Below the pieces are notes generated by a model. It worked only from the letters and a program-made list of their open reading frames with translations. It did not search any database and had not been told where the DNA came from. Positions 1-9,771 of a stretch of 64,000 nt of DNA are shown in pieces (position 1 is the first letter of the stretch; every line of letters begins with the position of its first letter). The translations under genes and the position numbers were made by a program. Source of the stretch: Cryobacterium mannosilyticum (lineage in GTDB: Bacteria; Actinomycetota; Actinomycetes; Actinomycetales; Microbacteriaceae). The stretch is from NCBI RefSeq assembly GCF_004402705.1, contig NZ_SOFM01000011.1:29210-93209 (forward strand), given 5' to 3'.

Positions 1-275
1 TCGCGCTTCCGAACGCGCGCATCCTCATCCACCAGCCTTCGGCCGGCGGTCAGGGTGGCGGGCAGGCGTCCGACATCGAAATCCAGGCCGCCGAGATCCA
101 GCGGATGCGTGAGTGGCTGGAATTCACCATCTCCCACCACTCCAACCGCACGGCGGAGCAGGTCCACAAGGACATCGACCGCGACAAGATCCTCGGCGCC
201 CCCGAGGCCCTCGAATACGGCCTGATCGACCAGATCCTGACCAGCCGCAAGAACGTTCCCACGCTCGTCAAGTAG
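1..275 (+). CDS. clpP: ATP-dependent Clp protease proteolytic subunit ClpP (3' part only)
   Basis: C-terminal about 90 residues of a ClpP serine peptidase; the 5' part lies before the window, and codons are in frame from base 3. The visible segment contains ILIHQP, whose His is the catalytic-triad histidine, then the DIEIQAAEI helix, and KDIDRDK, whose first Asp matches the triad aspartate; the nucleophile Ser is off-window. It ends with the usual APEALEYGLIDQIL tail and a short extension. ClpP forms the tetradecameric chamber into which ClpX feeds unfolded substrates, and clpX lies 207 bp downstream. Actinobacteria usually carry two clpP genes upstream of clpX, so this is probably the second, but that cannot be checked here. 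Confidence 0.95.
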   Translation, partial: ALPNARILIHQPSAGGQGGGQASDIEIQAAEIQRMREWLEFTISHHSNRTAEQVHKDIDRDKILGAPEALEYGLIDQILTSRKNVPTLVK

Positions 276-297
276 CGCTTCGCAACAATCGCACGTC

Positions 298-346
298 GAA
301 AACGGCGGATGCCCGGCTGGCTGACAGCCGGGCATCCGCCGTTTTC
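298..346 (+). terminator. Strong hairpin between clpP and clpX
   Basis: Perfect inverted repeat: a 21-bp stem (298-318 pairs with 326-346) around a 7-nt loop. The stem ends in AAAA on the 5' side and TTTT on the 3' side, so the descending arm finishes with a T tract like an intrinsic terminator. It separates the clpP transcript from clpX, which has its own -10-like TAGGCT at 435-440. Confidence 0.85.
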
Positions 347-482
347 GGGGCCTCACGGCCGTTTCTCGCCCAGCCGCCGTTATCGCATTTCCACCGGTCC
401 GCACGGCTTGCACACCACAGTCACAGGCACAGGCTAGGCTCAGTTCAGCGTTACCAGCAATACCGATGGAGGAGGCTGACGG

Positions 483-1763
<1,281 letters not shown>

Positions 1764-1807
1764 GCCGACGGACCTCGTGGCCCAGCGCTGGGCTCGCGCA
1801 GGGCGCA

Positions 1808-1873
1808 AACTGTTGCCGCAACGGACAACTGTGGCCGGTGTGCGGACAACTGCTGTCCGCACTGGCAACAGTT
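1808..1873. terminator. Nested hairpin between convergent clpX and M3 peptidase genes
   Basis: Two nested perfect inverted repeats. The outer arms are 1808-1817 and 1864-1873 (10 bp); the inner arms are 1840-1848 and 1854-1862 (9 bp) around a 5-nt loop. The stretch also repeats GACAACT/CAACTGT words. Its place between two convergent genes suggests a bidirectional terminator. There is no T tract, so Rho-independent activity is not certain. Confidence 0.55.
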
Positions 1874-1890
1874 GCCGGAGCGCGGGGCGG

Positions 1891-3924
1891 CTAGGTCAGG
1901 CCGCGCCGGTCGAGCAAGGGCTGGATGCGGGCGTCCCGGCCGCGGAAGTCCCGGTAGGCCGCCAACTGGTCGGCGCTCCCGCCCACGGCGAGCACGTGCT
2001 GGCGGAACCGTTCGCCGTTCTCCCTGCTGAGGCCTCCGTTCTCGGTGAACCAGTCCACCGTGTCAGCGTCGAGCACCTCGCTCCAGATGTAGGAGTAGTA
2101 GCCGGCGTCGTAACCGCCGGCGAAGGTGTGCGCGAAGTAGGTGCTCGCGTAGCGGGTGGGCACCGCCTCGTTCGCCAGGCCGGCGGCGGCGAGGGCGGAT
2201 GCCTCGAACTCCGCGACATCCGTCACCACGGTGTCGGCGTCGATCAGGTGCCAGGCCTGGTCGAGCAGGGCCGCGGCCAGGTACTCGCTGGTGAGGAAGC
2301 CCTCATTGAATGTCGCGGAGGCACGGATGCGGTCGACCAGCTCGTGCGGCATGCTCTCGCCGGTCACGGTGTGCTTCGCGAAATTCGCCAGCACCTCCGG
2401 CCAGAGCAGCCACATCTCGTTGACCTGGCTGGGAAACTCGACGAAGTCCCGGTAGACGCTGGTGCCGGCGAACTTCGGATAGGTGACCCGGGCGAAAAGA
2501 CCGTGCAGGGCATGACCGAACTCATGGAACAGGGTCGTCGCTTCGTCGTAGCTGAGCAGGGTCAGCTCACCGGGCGCGGGTTTGGGCACGTTGAGGTTGT
2601 TGCAGACCACCGCGGGGGTGCCCAGCAGCTCGGACTGGGAGACGAGGGGGTTCATCCAGGCGCCGCCGCGCTTGGAATCCCGGGTGTACAGGTCGAGGAT
2701 GTACAGCCCGACGGGGGAGCCGTCGGCCTCGGCGACCTCGAAGAGGCGAGCCTCCGGGTGCCAGGCGACCAGGTCCTCCCGCTCGGTGAACGTCACCCCG
2801 TACAGGCTGGTCGCGGCGAAGAACACGCCGTCGTGCAGCACGCGTTCGACGTCGAAGTAGGGCCGCAGGGCCTGGCTGTCCACGTCGAACCGGGCCCGGC
2901 GCACCTTCTCGGTGTAGAACGCCCAATCCCAGGCGGCCAGGGTGAAACCGCCGCCCTCACTGTCGATGACCGCCTGCAGGTCGGCCTGCTCGGCCAGCGC
3001 GTTCCGGGCAGCGGCCGGCGCAAGCCGTCCGAGCAGGTCGGCGACCGCGTCCGGCGTCTTCGCAGTCTCGTCCGCGGTGACCGCGGATGCGTGGTTGGCG
3101 AACCCGAGCAGCCGGGCCCGGGCGGCGCGCAGGGCGGTGATCTCGAGCACCAGGGCCCGGTTGTCGTGAACCCCGCCACGGATGCCGCGGGCACGGGAGG
3201 CGGCCAGCAGCCGCTCCCGGACGCCCCGGTTGGTGAGTTGCGCCAGGTAGGGATGGCTGGTGGGAAGCACGAGGGTGATCACGTAGCGTCCGGCCAGCCC
3301 GCGGGAGTCGGCCGCCAGGGCCGCCGCCGAGATCTCCCCGGCCGAGAGCCCGTCGAGCTCGGCGACATCGTCGAGCACGAGGGCCAGGTCGTTGGTGTCG
3401 GCCAGCAGGTTCTTCTCGAACCGGGTGCCGGCGACACCGAGCCGCGCGTTCAGGTCGCGCAGGATGGCCTTGTCCTCGTCCGACAGGCCGGCCCCGGCGA
3501 GCGTGAACTCGGTGAAGTACCGTTCGACCAGATACCGCGACTCCGGGTCCAGGCCCAGCGCATCCCGTTGCTCATGCACGGCGGCGATGCGGGCGAAGAG
3601 CGCGGGGCCGAGCCGGATGGCGTCGGCGTGCGCGGCGAGCAGCGGCGCCAGCTCCTCCTCGAGCGCGTTGGTGAAGTCGCTCGAGTGCGACGAGCTCAGG
3701 TTGAAGAAGACCTCCGCCACCCGGCTGAACGCCTGGCCGCTGCGTTCGAGGGGCAGCAGGGTGTTCTCAAAGGTCGGCGGTTCCGGATTCGCTCCGATGG
3801 CCGCCACCTCGGCTCGCTGCTCCGCCATGCCCTCGAGGAAGGCGGGGCGGTAATGCTCCTCGGTGATCTCCGCGAACGGGGGAAGCCGGAACGGGAGCGT
3901 GCTCGGGCGCGAGAAGGGATTCAT
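1891..3924 (-). CDS. dcp: M3 family metallopeptidase (peptidyl-dipeptidase Dcp-like)
   Basis: 677-residue zinc peptidase of family M3 (Dcp / oligopeptidase A group), which trims short peptides in the cytoplasm; no signal peptide is seen. The thermolysin-type motif HEFGH is at 467-471 and the third zinc ligand is probably Glu496 in DFVEFPSQ. The upstream stretch SELLGTPAVVCNNLN and the length of about 680 residues match Dcp. The start chosen is the ATG at 3924 (MNPFSRPS), where family similarity begins; the frame stays open further upstream into the neighbouring divergent gene, but that reading is a shadow. The gene is divergent from the methyltransferase, with 66 bp between starts. Dcp and PrlC cannot be separated with certainty from sequence alone. 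Confidence 0.92.
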   Translation of the reverse strand: MNPFSRPSTLPFRLPPFAEITEEHYRPAFLEGMAEQRAEVAAIGANPEPPTFENTLLPLERSGQAFSRVAEVFFNLSSSHSSDFTNALEEELAPLLAAHADAIRLGPALFARIAAVHEQRDALGLDPESRYLVERYFTEFTLAGAGLSDEDKAILRDLNARLGVAGTRFEKNLLADTNDLALVLDDVAELDGLSAGEISAAALAADSRGLAGRYVITLVLPTSHPYLAQLTNRGVRERLLAASRARGIRGGVHDNRALVLEITALRAARARLLGFANHASAVTADETAKTPDAVADLLGRLAPAAARNALAEQADLQAVIDSEGGGFTLAAWDWAFYTEKVRRARFDVDSQALRPYFDVERVLHDGVFFAATSLYGVTFTEREDLVAWHPEARLFEVAEADGSPVGLYILDLYTRDSKRGGAWMNPLVSQSELLGTPAVVCNNLNVPKPAPGELTLLSYDEATTLFHEFGHALHGLFARVTYPKFAGTSVYRDFVEFPSQVNEMWLLWPEVLANFAKHTVTGESMPHELVDRIRASATFNEGFLTSEYLAAALLDQAWHLIDADTVVTDVAEFEASALAAAGLANEAVPTRYASTYFAHTFAGGYDAGYYSYIWSEVLDADTVDWFTENGGLSRENGERFRQHVLAVGGSADQLAAYRDFRGRDARIQPLLDRRGLT

Positions 3925-3978
3925 CGATTCACCATGAAACAAACCTAGTTCGACCGACACCGGTTCCGCTTCCGTGCG

Positions 3979-3984
3979 TAGGCT
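3979..3984 (+). promoter_or_regulatory. -10 element of a leaderless promoter (methyltransferase operon)
   Basis: TAGGCT followed by exactly 6 nt and then the ATG at 3991. No Shine-Dalgarno sequence is present. This spacing puts the transcription start at the initiation codon. Confidence 0.55.
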
Positions 3985-3990
3985 CAGGGC

Positions 3991-4833
3991 ATGACCGACC
4001 AGCGCGACCAGCCCGAACGCCCCGAGACCGCACCGCGCGACCACTACACGCACGGTCACCACGAAAGCGTGCTCCGCTCGCACACCTGGCGCACCGTGGC
4101 GAACTCGGCGGCCTACCTCATCCCGCACCTCCACCCCGGATCAACCCTCCTCGACGTGGGCTGCGGGCCCGGCACCATCACGGTCGACCTGGCCCGGCGC
4201 CTCTCACCCGGCCAGGTCACCGGCATCGACGCCGCGGAGGAGATCATCCACCGCGCGGCCGGGCTCGCCTTCGACGAGGGGGTGCGCAACGTGGTCTTCC
4301 AGGTCGGCGACGTCTACGCCCTCGACTTCCCGGACGAGTCCTTCGATATCGTGCACGCCCACCAGGTGCTGCAACATGTCGCCAACCCGGTGGCGGCGAT
4401 GAAGGAGATCCGGCGGGTGCTCAGACCCGGCGGGGTGTTCGCGGCGCGGGACGTCGACTACGGCGGGGTGATGATGCATCCCAAGCTGCCCGGCCTGTTG
4501 CTGTGGATGACTGCCTACCGTGACGTGCACTATTGGAACGGCGGCGACCCCGACGCGGGGCGGGCGCTGAAGGCCTGGGCCCGGCAGGCCGGATTCACCA
4601 GTGTCGCCAGCAGCGCGTCGATCTGGTGCTTCGCCTCGGACGCCGAACGCGAGTGGTGGGGAGAGTCGTGGGCCGTGCGCGCCACCGAATCCGCATTCGC
4701 GGCGCACGCGATCGAGGTCGGCGCGGCCGACCTCGCCGACCTGCGACAGATCGCGGCGGCCTGGCGGCAGTGGGCGGCCGACCCCGACGGCTGGTTCGGG
4801 ATGCCGCACGGCGAGATCCTCGCCCGGAAGTAA
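3991..4833 (+). CDS. Class I SAM-dependent methyltransferase
   Basis: 280-residue Rossmann-fold methyltransferase. Motif I is LLDVGCGPGTI (about residues 51-61) for SAM binding, followed by the acidic loop GIDAAEE and the DIVHAHQVLQHV motif typical of UbiE/Methyltransf_11 proteins. The substrate cannot be read from sequence. It is first in an apparent operon: the acyl-CoA ligase start lies 8 nt after its stop, and the thiolase follows with an overlap. The ATG appears to be leaderless (TAGGCT, 6 nt, ATG). The context suggests it acts on an acid or acyl-CoA metabolite handled by the next two enzymes; that is inference. It is divergent from the M3 peptidase. Confidence 0.88.
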   Translation: MTDQRDQPERPETAPRDHYTHGHHESVLRSHTWRTVANSAAYLIPHLHPGSTLLDVGCGPGTITVDLARRLSPGQVTGIDAAEEIIHRAAGLAFDEGVRNVVFQVGDVYALDFPDESFDIVHAHQVLQHVANPVAAMKEIRRVLRPGGVFAARDVDYGGVMMHPKLPGLLLWMTAYRDVHYWNGGDPDAGRALKAWARQAGFTSVASSASIWCFASDAEREWWGESWAVRATESAFAAHAIEVGAADLADLRQIAAAWRQWAADPDGWFGMPHGEILARK

Positions 4834-4841
4834 CATCAAGG

Positions 4842-6266
4842 GTGCCCTTCCTGGATCAGCTGAACCACTGGGCCCGGCACCAGCCGGGCGCGACGGCCGT
4901 CGAGGTCGGCGCCGACCGGCTCAGCTTCGCCGGACTCGCGGCCCGGGCGACCGGCGCGCTGCCCGAGGAGACCGACCGGGCGTTCATCACCGCCATCAGC
5001 CTGCCCAACGGCATCGACTTCGCCGTCGCCCTCACCGCCGGGATCGCCGGCGACGGCGCCGTCGCCGTGCTCGACCCGGGCTGGCCGGTCGCCCAGCGGG
5101 AGACCGTCACAGAACGGCTGGCCGCCGAGGGCGCTCGGTGGCAGCCGCGGTCCCGGCCCGGTTCCGTCCCGGCCCTGGCCGACGGGCGCCCCGGCTCGGT
5201 CTTCCTCTACGGATTCACCTCCGGAACCACCTCCCTGCCCAAGGCGTTCACCCGCACCCGCGAATCCTGGCGACGCTCCTTCGAAGCCGGCACCGACTAC
5301 TTCGGGCTGACCCGGCACGACCGCACGCTCGCGCCGGGACCGTTGTCGTCCAGTCTCACCCTGTATGCCCTGGCCGAGTCCCTGCACGCCGGCGCCACGT
5401 TCGTCACCCTGCCGGAATTCGACCTGGCCGCCGCCCTCGCCTGCGTCGCCGACCGGGAGATCACCCGGCTCGTGCTGGTGCCCACCGTGCTGCGCCTGCT
5501 CGCCGAACGCGGCCTGGCCGGCGGGGTGGACGGCCGGGGGCTGACCAGCATCATCAGCGCCGGCGCCCGGCTGGATCCGGCCACCCTGGCCGCCGCACGA
5601 CGGTTCGCGTCCAACGCGACCATCCACGAGTACTACGGGGCTGCCGAGCTCAGTTTCATCGCCGCATCGACGGTGCGCCCGGGGGAGGCGCCCGGAACGG
5701 ACGTCACGGCCGTCGGCCGCGCGTTCCCCGGAGTCTCCCTGAGCATCAGGGACGAGACCGGGCGGGAACTGCCCCGGAACGAAACCGGCACGATCTTCGT
5801 GCGCAGCGACCTGGTCGGCAACGGCTATGCCTGGGGCGACGACGGCGAGGCCTTCCGCCGCGACGGCGACTGGTGCACGGTCGGCGACCTCGGCTTCCTC
5901 GACCGGGACGACGTGCTGCACTTCCGGAACCGTCGGGCGGACATGATCGTCACCTCCGGCCAGAACGTCTACCCGCAGGAGGTGGAGGCGGCCCTGCAGG
6001 GCCTGTCCGGCGTCACATCCGTCGTCGCGGTCGGGGTGCCGGATGCCCGCCGGGGCTCCCGGCTCGTCGTGGCGGTCCTCGGCGGTCCCGAGGTCGACGC
6101 GGCCGTACTGCGCCGGGCCGTCGCCGCCTCGCTCGCCGAAGCGAAACGGCCACGGTCCTACTACCGGCTCAAGGCGATGCCCCTCACCCCCAGCGGCAAA
6201 CTCAACCGCAGCATCCTTGCCCGCTGGATCACCGAGGGAGACCCGCGTGTCACCGCACTGGACTGA
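4842..6266 (+). CDS. Short AMP-binding acyl-CoA ligase
   Basis: 474-residue ANL-superfamily enzyme that adenylates a carboxylic acid and forms its CoA thioester. The P-loop is TSGTTSLPKAF, motif A5 is YYGAAELSF, the hinge region is VGDLGFLDRDDVLHFRNRRADM, and the C-terminal catalytic Lys is in LTPSGKLNRS. It is shorter than typical long-chain ligases (about 550 residues). It starts at GTG 4842, eight bases after the methyltransferase stop; longer upstream readings lie inside that gene. The thiolase start overlaps its last 20 bases. A short ligase paired with a thiolase recalls the vraA-vraB (Staphylococcus) and yhfT-yhfS (Bacillus) pairs, a comparison from memory. The acid substrate is unknown. 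Confidence 0.88.
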   Translation: MPFLDQLNHWARHQPGATAVEVGADRLSFAGLAARATGALPEETDRAFITAISLPNGIDFAVALTAGIAGDGAVAVLDPGWPVAQRETVTERLAAEGARWQPRSRPGSVPALADGRPGSVFLYGFTSGTTSLPKAFTRTRESWRRSFEAGTDYFGLTRHDRTLAPGPLSSSLTLYALAESLHAGATFVTLPEFDLAAALACVADREITRLVLVPTVLRLLAERGLAGGVDGRGLTSIISAGARLDPATLAAARRFASNATIHEYYGAAELSFIAASTVRPGEAPGTDVTAVGRAFPGVSLSIRDETGRELPRNETGTIFVRSDLVGNGYAWGDDGEAFRRDGDWCTVGDLGFLDRDDVLHFRNRRADMIVTSGQNVYPQEVEAALQGLSGVTSVVAVGVPDARRGSRLVVAVLGGPEVDAAVLRRAVAASLAEAKRPRSYYRLKAMPLTPSGKLNRSILARWITEGDPRVTALD

Positions 6267-7500
6267 TTCTGCCCGGCCCGACGCTGCCGGGCCTGGCCAC
6301 GCCCGGCCGGGCGCCGACCGTGAGCCGGTCGTCCTCCTCGGCCGCCGCACCGCCTTCGGCCGGGTGAACGGCGCTCTGGCGACGCTCACCGCCGACCGGT
6401 TGCTCGCGCCGGTGCTGGCCAGGCTGCTGGCCGACGCGGGCGTCGCCCCGGAGACGGTCGACGATGTCATCATCGGCAACGCGGTCGGCGGCGGCGGCAA
6501 CGTGGCACGCCTCGCCCTCCTGCGCGCAGGCCTGCCCGTGACGGTGCCGGGCCTGACCGTCGATCGCCAGTGCGGCTCCGGCCTCGAGGCCATCGTCCTG
6601 GCCTGCCGGCTCATCGCCGCGGGCGCCGGTGACATCTATCTGGCCGGCGGCGTGGAGAGTTGCAGCACGGCGCCGCTCCGGGCCCACCGGCTCTCGTCGA
6701 CGCCAGGGCACCCCGACTTCTTCGACCGGGTGCGGTTCTCGCCCGACGAGGTCGGCGACCCCGAGATGGGCGTCGCCGCCGAGAATGTGGCCGACCGGTT
6801 CGGCATCACCCGGGAGCGACAGGACGCGTTCGCACTCCGCAGCCACCGGCTGGCCATCATGGCCGGCGCGTCAGGGAAGCTGGCCGAGGAGATCGTCGCC
6901 CTGGCCACCGAGGCCGGCCGGGTCGATGCCGACGAGGGCCCGCGGCCCCGCCTCACGGCCGGCCTGTTGAGCCGGTTCGGTCCGGCCTTCCGGGCAGGCG
7001 GGACCGTCACCGCCGGCAACTCCTGCGCAGACGCCGACGGGGCCGTCGCGGTGCTGGTGACCAGCCGGCGGACCGCGGATGCCCTCGGCCTCGGCGGTGG
7101 GCTGCGATTCGTCGATTCCGCGGTGACGGGCACGAACCCGGACGTCCTCGGCATCGCCGGCGGCGAGGCGGCCCGGCTGGTGCTCTCCCGGCAGGGGATT
7201 GGGGCAGCGGACCTGTCCCGGATCGAATTCACTGAGGCCTTCGCGGCCCAGGTGCTGGCGTCGCTGGATCTCCTCGGTGTTGCGGAGGAGCGCGCCAATC
7301 TGCAGGGCGGGGCGCTGGCTGTCGGCCATCCGTTCGGCGCGAGCGGCGCGCTGCTGGTGCTCGGCCTGCTGCGGCAGTGCCGGGCCGCGGCCTCGCCGGG
7401 AGAACTCGGCCTCACGGCCGTGAGCATCGCCGGGGGACTGGGCGTCGCGGCGCTCTGGGCCTGGGACGACACGGGTGGTGCCGCGCGGCGGGACCGGTAG
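6247..7500 (+). CDS. Thiolase-family protein with altered active site
   Basis: 417-residue thiolase-fold protein. The acyl-accepting Cys109 (DRQCGSGLEA) and His361 (GALAVGHPFGASG) are present. Two normally conserved positions differ: the NEAFA motif reads TEAFA (Thr329), and the C-terminal catalytic Cys of the CxGGGxG loop is Ser393 (VSIAGGLG). The PaaJ thiolase elsewhere in this window keeps both. Classical thiolysis or Claisen condensation may therefore be weakened or changed. The GTG at 6247 has a GGGAG ribosome-binding site and overlaps the ligase gene by 20 bp, implying coupled translation. The N-terminal 25 residues are Pro/Ala-rich and look non-conserved. It could be a degradative thiolase variant or a condensing enzyme. 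Confidence 0.85.
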   Translation: MSPHWTDSARPDAAGPGHARPGADREPVVLLGRRTAFGRVNGALATLTADRLLAPVLARLLADAGVAPETVDDVIIGNAVGGGGNVARLALLRAGLPVTVPGLTVDRQCGSGLEAIVLACRLIAAGAGDIYLAGGVESCSTAPLRAHRLSSTPGHPDFFDRVRFSPDEVGDPEMGVAAENVADRFGITRERQDAFALRSHRLAIMAGASGKLAEEIVALATEAGRVDADEGPRPRLTAGLLSRFGPAFRAGGTVTAGNSCADADGAVAVLVTSRRTADALGLGGGLRFVDSAVTGTNPDVLGIAGGEAARLVLSRQGIGAADLSRIEFTEAFAAQVLASLDLLGVAEERANLQGGALAVGHPFGASGALLVLGLLRQCRAAASPGELGLTAVSIAGGLGVAALWAWDDTGGAARRDR

Positions 7501-7520
7501 CCGGCGAGACGAGCCGCGGT

Positions 7521-8951
7521 TCAGCCTGGGGTCGGAATAGCGGTCGCTCCGGCCTTCATCGAACGTCGGGTCTCCAAGCGCAGTTCCATCTCGCTCATGA
7601 CGATGGCCGCGAGGTCCCCGAGGGTGGCAAGTTCCTGTTCCGTGGCCAGGCGCGGTTCGAAGTCGAGCACGCACAGCGTGCCGAGGTTGTGTCCGTCGCG
7701 GGTGCGCAGGGGCACTCCGGCGTAGAACTGCAGGCCGAAATCGTCGGCAACAAGGGGGTTCGCCAGTGTCCGTGGGTCGAACCGGGCATCTTCCACGACC
7801 CAGGGCAGGTCATCCATGATGGCCGACGCACAGAGCCCGGGGTGCCTGTCGATATTGTCTATCTCGAGTCCGTGGTGGGACGTGAACCAGATCTGATCGT
7901 GATCGACGATGGTGACGAGAGCGACTGGAACCGAGAATACCCGGGCGGCAATCGCCGTGATCCGGTCGAATGCCCCGTCGGCCGGTGCCTCAGGCAGCCG
8001 GTAGCGCGCTACCGCGAGCATCCGGGCCTCCTCGGTCGACGGCTCGGGATCGGTGCCGACGCCCCTGTGCCGGCCGGTCTCGGACGCCACCAGCTGGCGC
8101 AGCGCCGGGACCAGATCGTGGATGGACGGGCGGTCTTTCGGGTTGCGGGCGGTCATGGCCGCCAGGAGGGCCCGCCATTCCGGGGCGAGGCCGTGCGGAA
8201 TGGGCGGATCGTTTCGCAGCCGGGCCAGCGCTGACTGGATCGGGTCGCCGGGAAAGGCGACGGTGCGGGTGAAACACTCGAGGAGCACGAGACCCAGCGA
8301 GTAGATGTCGCTGGCCGACCCCAGGTTCTGACCGCGCGCCTGTTCGGGGCTGAGGTAGGCGGCCGTGCCCGTCGTGACGGTGTCCGTGTCACCGCCCGGG
8401 GCGGCGCCGACCAGGGCGATGCCGAAGTCGGTCAGCTTCGCACGGTACCGTGCGCTGCCCTGGTTGTAGTCCACCAGCAGAATGTTCGCCGGCTTGACGT
8501 CTCGATGCACGACGCCCCGATGGTGAATGTACTGCAGGCCCTCGGCCAGGTCGAAGCCGATGTGCGCTATCTGGCGAGGAGTGAGCGGACCGCGCTCGAG
8601 CTTGACCTTGAGATCGGCGCCCGTGACAAGTTCCATGACGAGGTAGACGCGCGGCCGGGCGGCATCCGTTCGGTCGACGCCCGCGTCGAGCAGGGTGACG
8701 AGACTGTGGTGATTGAGGCTCGCGAGGAGGTTCACCTCGTCTTCCTGCAGCCGGATGTCCTTCTCGCTCGTTGCCGACGCGTCGAAGACCTTGACGGCGA
8801 CGTCGCGACCCAGCGATTCGTCCGTGGCGCGAAAGACCGAGCCCTTGCCGCCGCGGCCGATCAGTTCCTGCAACCGGTATCGTCCGCGCAGTCGCGGGGC
8901 GCCGGCCTCGGCGACCTCAGGCGAGCGCCCCGACGTGGTGATGACATCCAT
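7521..8951 (-). CDS. Soluble Ser/Thr protein kinase fused to a GAF domain
   Basis: 476-residue Hanks-type kinase with a C-terminal sensor domain. Kinase features are the glycine loop GRGGKG (32-37), Lys54 in VAVKVF, the catalytic loop HRDVKPAN (Asp151), DFG at 175-177 and an activation segment rich in Thr (TDTVTTGTAAY). Residues about 326-476 form a GAF domain (ALVTIVDHDQIWF, GLCASAIM, YAGVPLRT, GTLCVLD) like those in diguanylate cyclases. No transmembrane segment or PASTA repeat is present, so it should be a cytoplasmic kinase switched by a small ligand or redox signal (inference). The start is ATG 8951 (MDVITTSG); an in-frame ATG 11 codons upstream is possible. It is convergent with the thiolase gene. 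Confidence 0.9.
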   Translation of the reverse strand: MDVITTSGRSPEVAEAGAPRLRGRYRLQELIGRGGKGSVFRATDESLGRDVAVKVFDASATSEKDIRLQEDEVNLLASLNHHSLVTLLDAGVDRTDAARPRVYLVMELVTGADLKVKLERGPLTPRQIAHIGFDLAEGLQYIHHRGVVHRDVKPANILLVDYNQGSARYRAKLTDFGIALVGAAPGGDTDTVTTGTAAYLSPEQARGQNLGSASDIYSLGLVLLECFTRTVAFPGDPIQSALARLRNDPPIPHGLAPEWRALLAAMTARNPKDRPSIHDLVPALRQLVASETGRHRGVGTDPEPSTEEARMLAVARYRLPEAPADGAFDRITAIAARVFSVPVALVTIVDHDQIWFTSHHGLEIDNIDRHPGLCASAIMDDLPWVVEDARFDPRTLANPLVADDFGLQFYAGVPLRTRDGHNLGTLCVLDFEPRLATEQELATLGDLAAIVMSEMELRLETRRSMKAGATAIPTPG

Positions 8952-9047
8952 GAGAGAGCCTTCGTGTCGTGCCGCCGTCACCACAGGCGGTGCGGCGAGT
9001 CCACTTACTAGACGTAGCTCGATGTCGATATGTCACGCCGGTGACTC

Positions 9048-9314
9048 TTAGATCCAGTCCTCGTCGTCCTCGACCGTCACGGCAGGCTGGGTGATGGTGG
9101 CGCTGTCTTCCCCCGGGTTGTACCGGATGACGGTGCCGTCGTCGAGTTCGAGCACCGGCTGGGCCTCCAGCCAGGTCAGCGTCCAGCGCCAGCCGCTGTT
9201 GTCCTCGCCTAGGGCGGCGAGTTCCTCCTCGACCGCCTGGATGGCGATCTCGACCACGTGCGGCAGCCCCGTCGGAACCGGTCCGCCGAGTGGGAAGCGG
9301 TTTCCCAGCTGCAC
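9048..9314 (-). CDS. Small conserved-looking acidic protein, function unknown
   Basis: 88-residue protein beginning with GTG one base after the GNAT stop, so probably translationally coupled to it. The sequence is acidic (C terminus VEDDEDWI), with a helix-like segment (VVEIAIQAVEEELAALGED) and a beta-rich part (WRWTLTWLEAQPVLELDDG). I do not recognise the family. No clear Shine-Dalgarno sequence precedes it. Its place as third gene behind valS and a GNAT suggests co-transcription, not a function. Confidence 0.65.
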   Translation of the reverse strand: MQLGNRFPLGGPVPTGLPHVVEIAIQAVEEELAALGEDNSGWRWTLTWLEAQPVLELDDGTVIRYNPGEDSATITQPAVTVEDDEDWI

Positions 9315-9315
9315 T

Positions 9316-9762
9316 CTAGAGCTCTATCTCGTAGGTGACCCAGTCGGTGCGGGTGGCGACATCGTCGTAGAGACGCTGGGCCTCAACGTTGTCGGCAGCC
9401 GTGATCCACGCCAGGGTGCTGAGGTGGTGCTCGGTGGCGTATTGCTTCGCGAACTCGATCAGGGCACGTCCCACCCCGGTGCTGCGCGACTCTGGGACCA
9501 CGAACAGGTCGTCCAGGTAGAGTCCGCGGGTTGCGCTGAGCGTGTTGGGCACCTCGCGATAGTGGGCGAAGCCGATGAAGTCACCCTCGTCATTGACGGC
9601 GACCGCCCCGGCCAGCACGTGGTTCTTGTCGATGATCCAGCTCCAGACCTGGAGCGCCTTCTCATCGGTCAGCGCGCTCTTGTAGAACTCGCTGTAGCCC
9701 TCGAAGAGGCCTAACCACGAGAAAAAGTCCTTGTCGCCCAGTGTTCGTACCTTGACTGACAT
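9316..9762 (-). CDS. GNAT-family N-acetyltransferase
   Basis: 148-residue GNAT fold protein that should transfer an acetyl group from acetyl-CoA. The pyrophosphate-binding motif A is visible as RSTGVGRALIEFA after the beta-4 strand LYLDDLFVVPESR, and the beta-5/C-terminal part is LSTLAWITAADNVEAQRLYDDV. The ATG at 9762 follows an AGGAG site with 6-nt spacing, nine bases after the valS stop, so it belongs to the valS transcript. The acceptor substrate (small molecule or protein N terminus) cannot be told. Confidence 0.88.
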   Translation of the reverse strand: MSVKVRTLGDKDFFSWLGLFEGYSEFYKSALTDEKALQVWSWIIDKNHVLAGAVAVNDEGDFIGFAHYREVPNTLSATRGLYLDDLFVVPESRSTGVGRALIEFAKQYATEHHLSTLAWITAADNVEAQRLYDDVATRTDWVTYEIEL

Positions 9763-9771
9763 CCGGTTCTC

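Noticed and set aside
1777..3948. 723-codon plus-strand open frame opposite the M3 peptidase
   Set aside because: High GC makes stops rare in antisense frames. The minus-strand reading has the HEFGH motif and full family length; the plus-strand reading has no recognisable domain.
3925..4134. 70-codon N-terminal extension of the M3 peptidase
   Set aside because: Runs into the divergent methyltransferase gene and precedes the point where family similarity begins.
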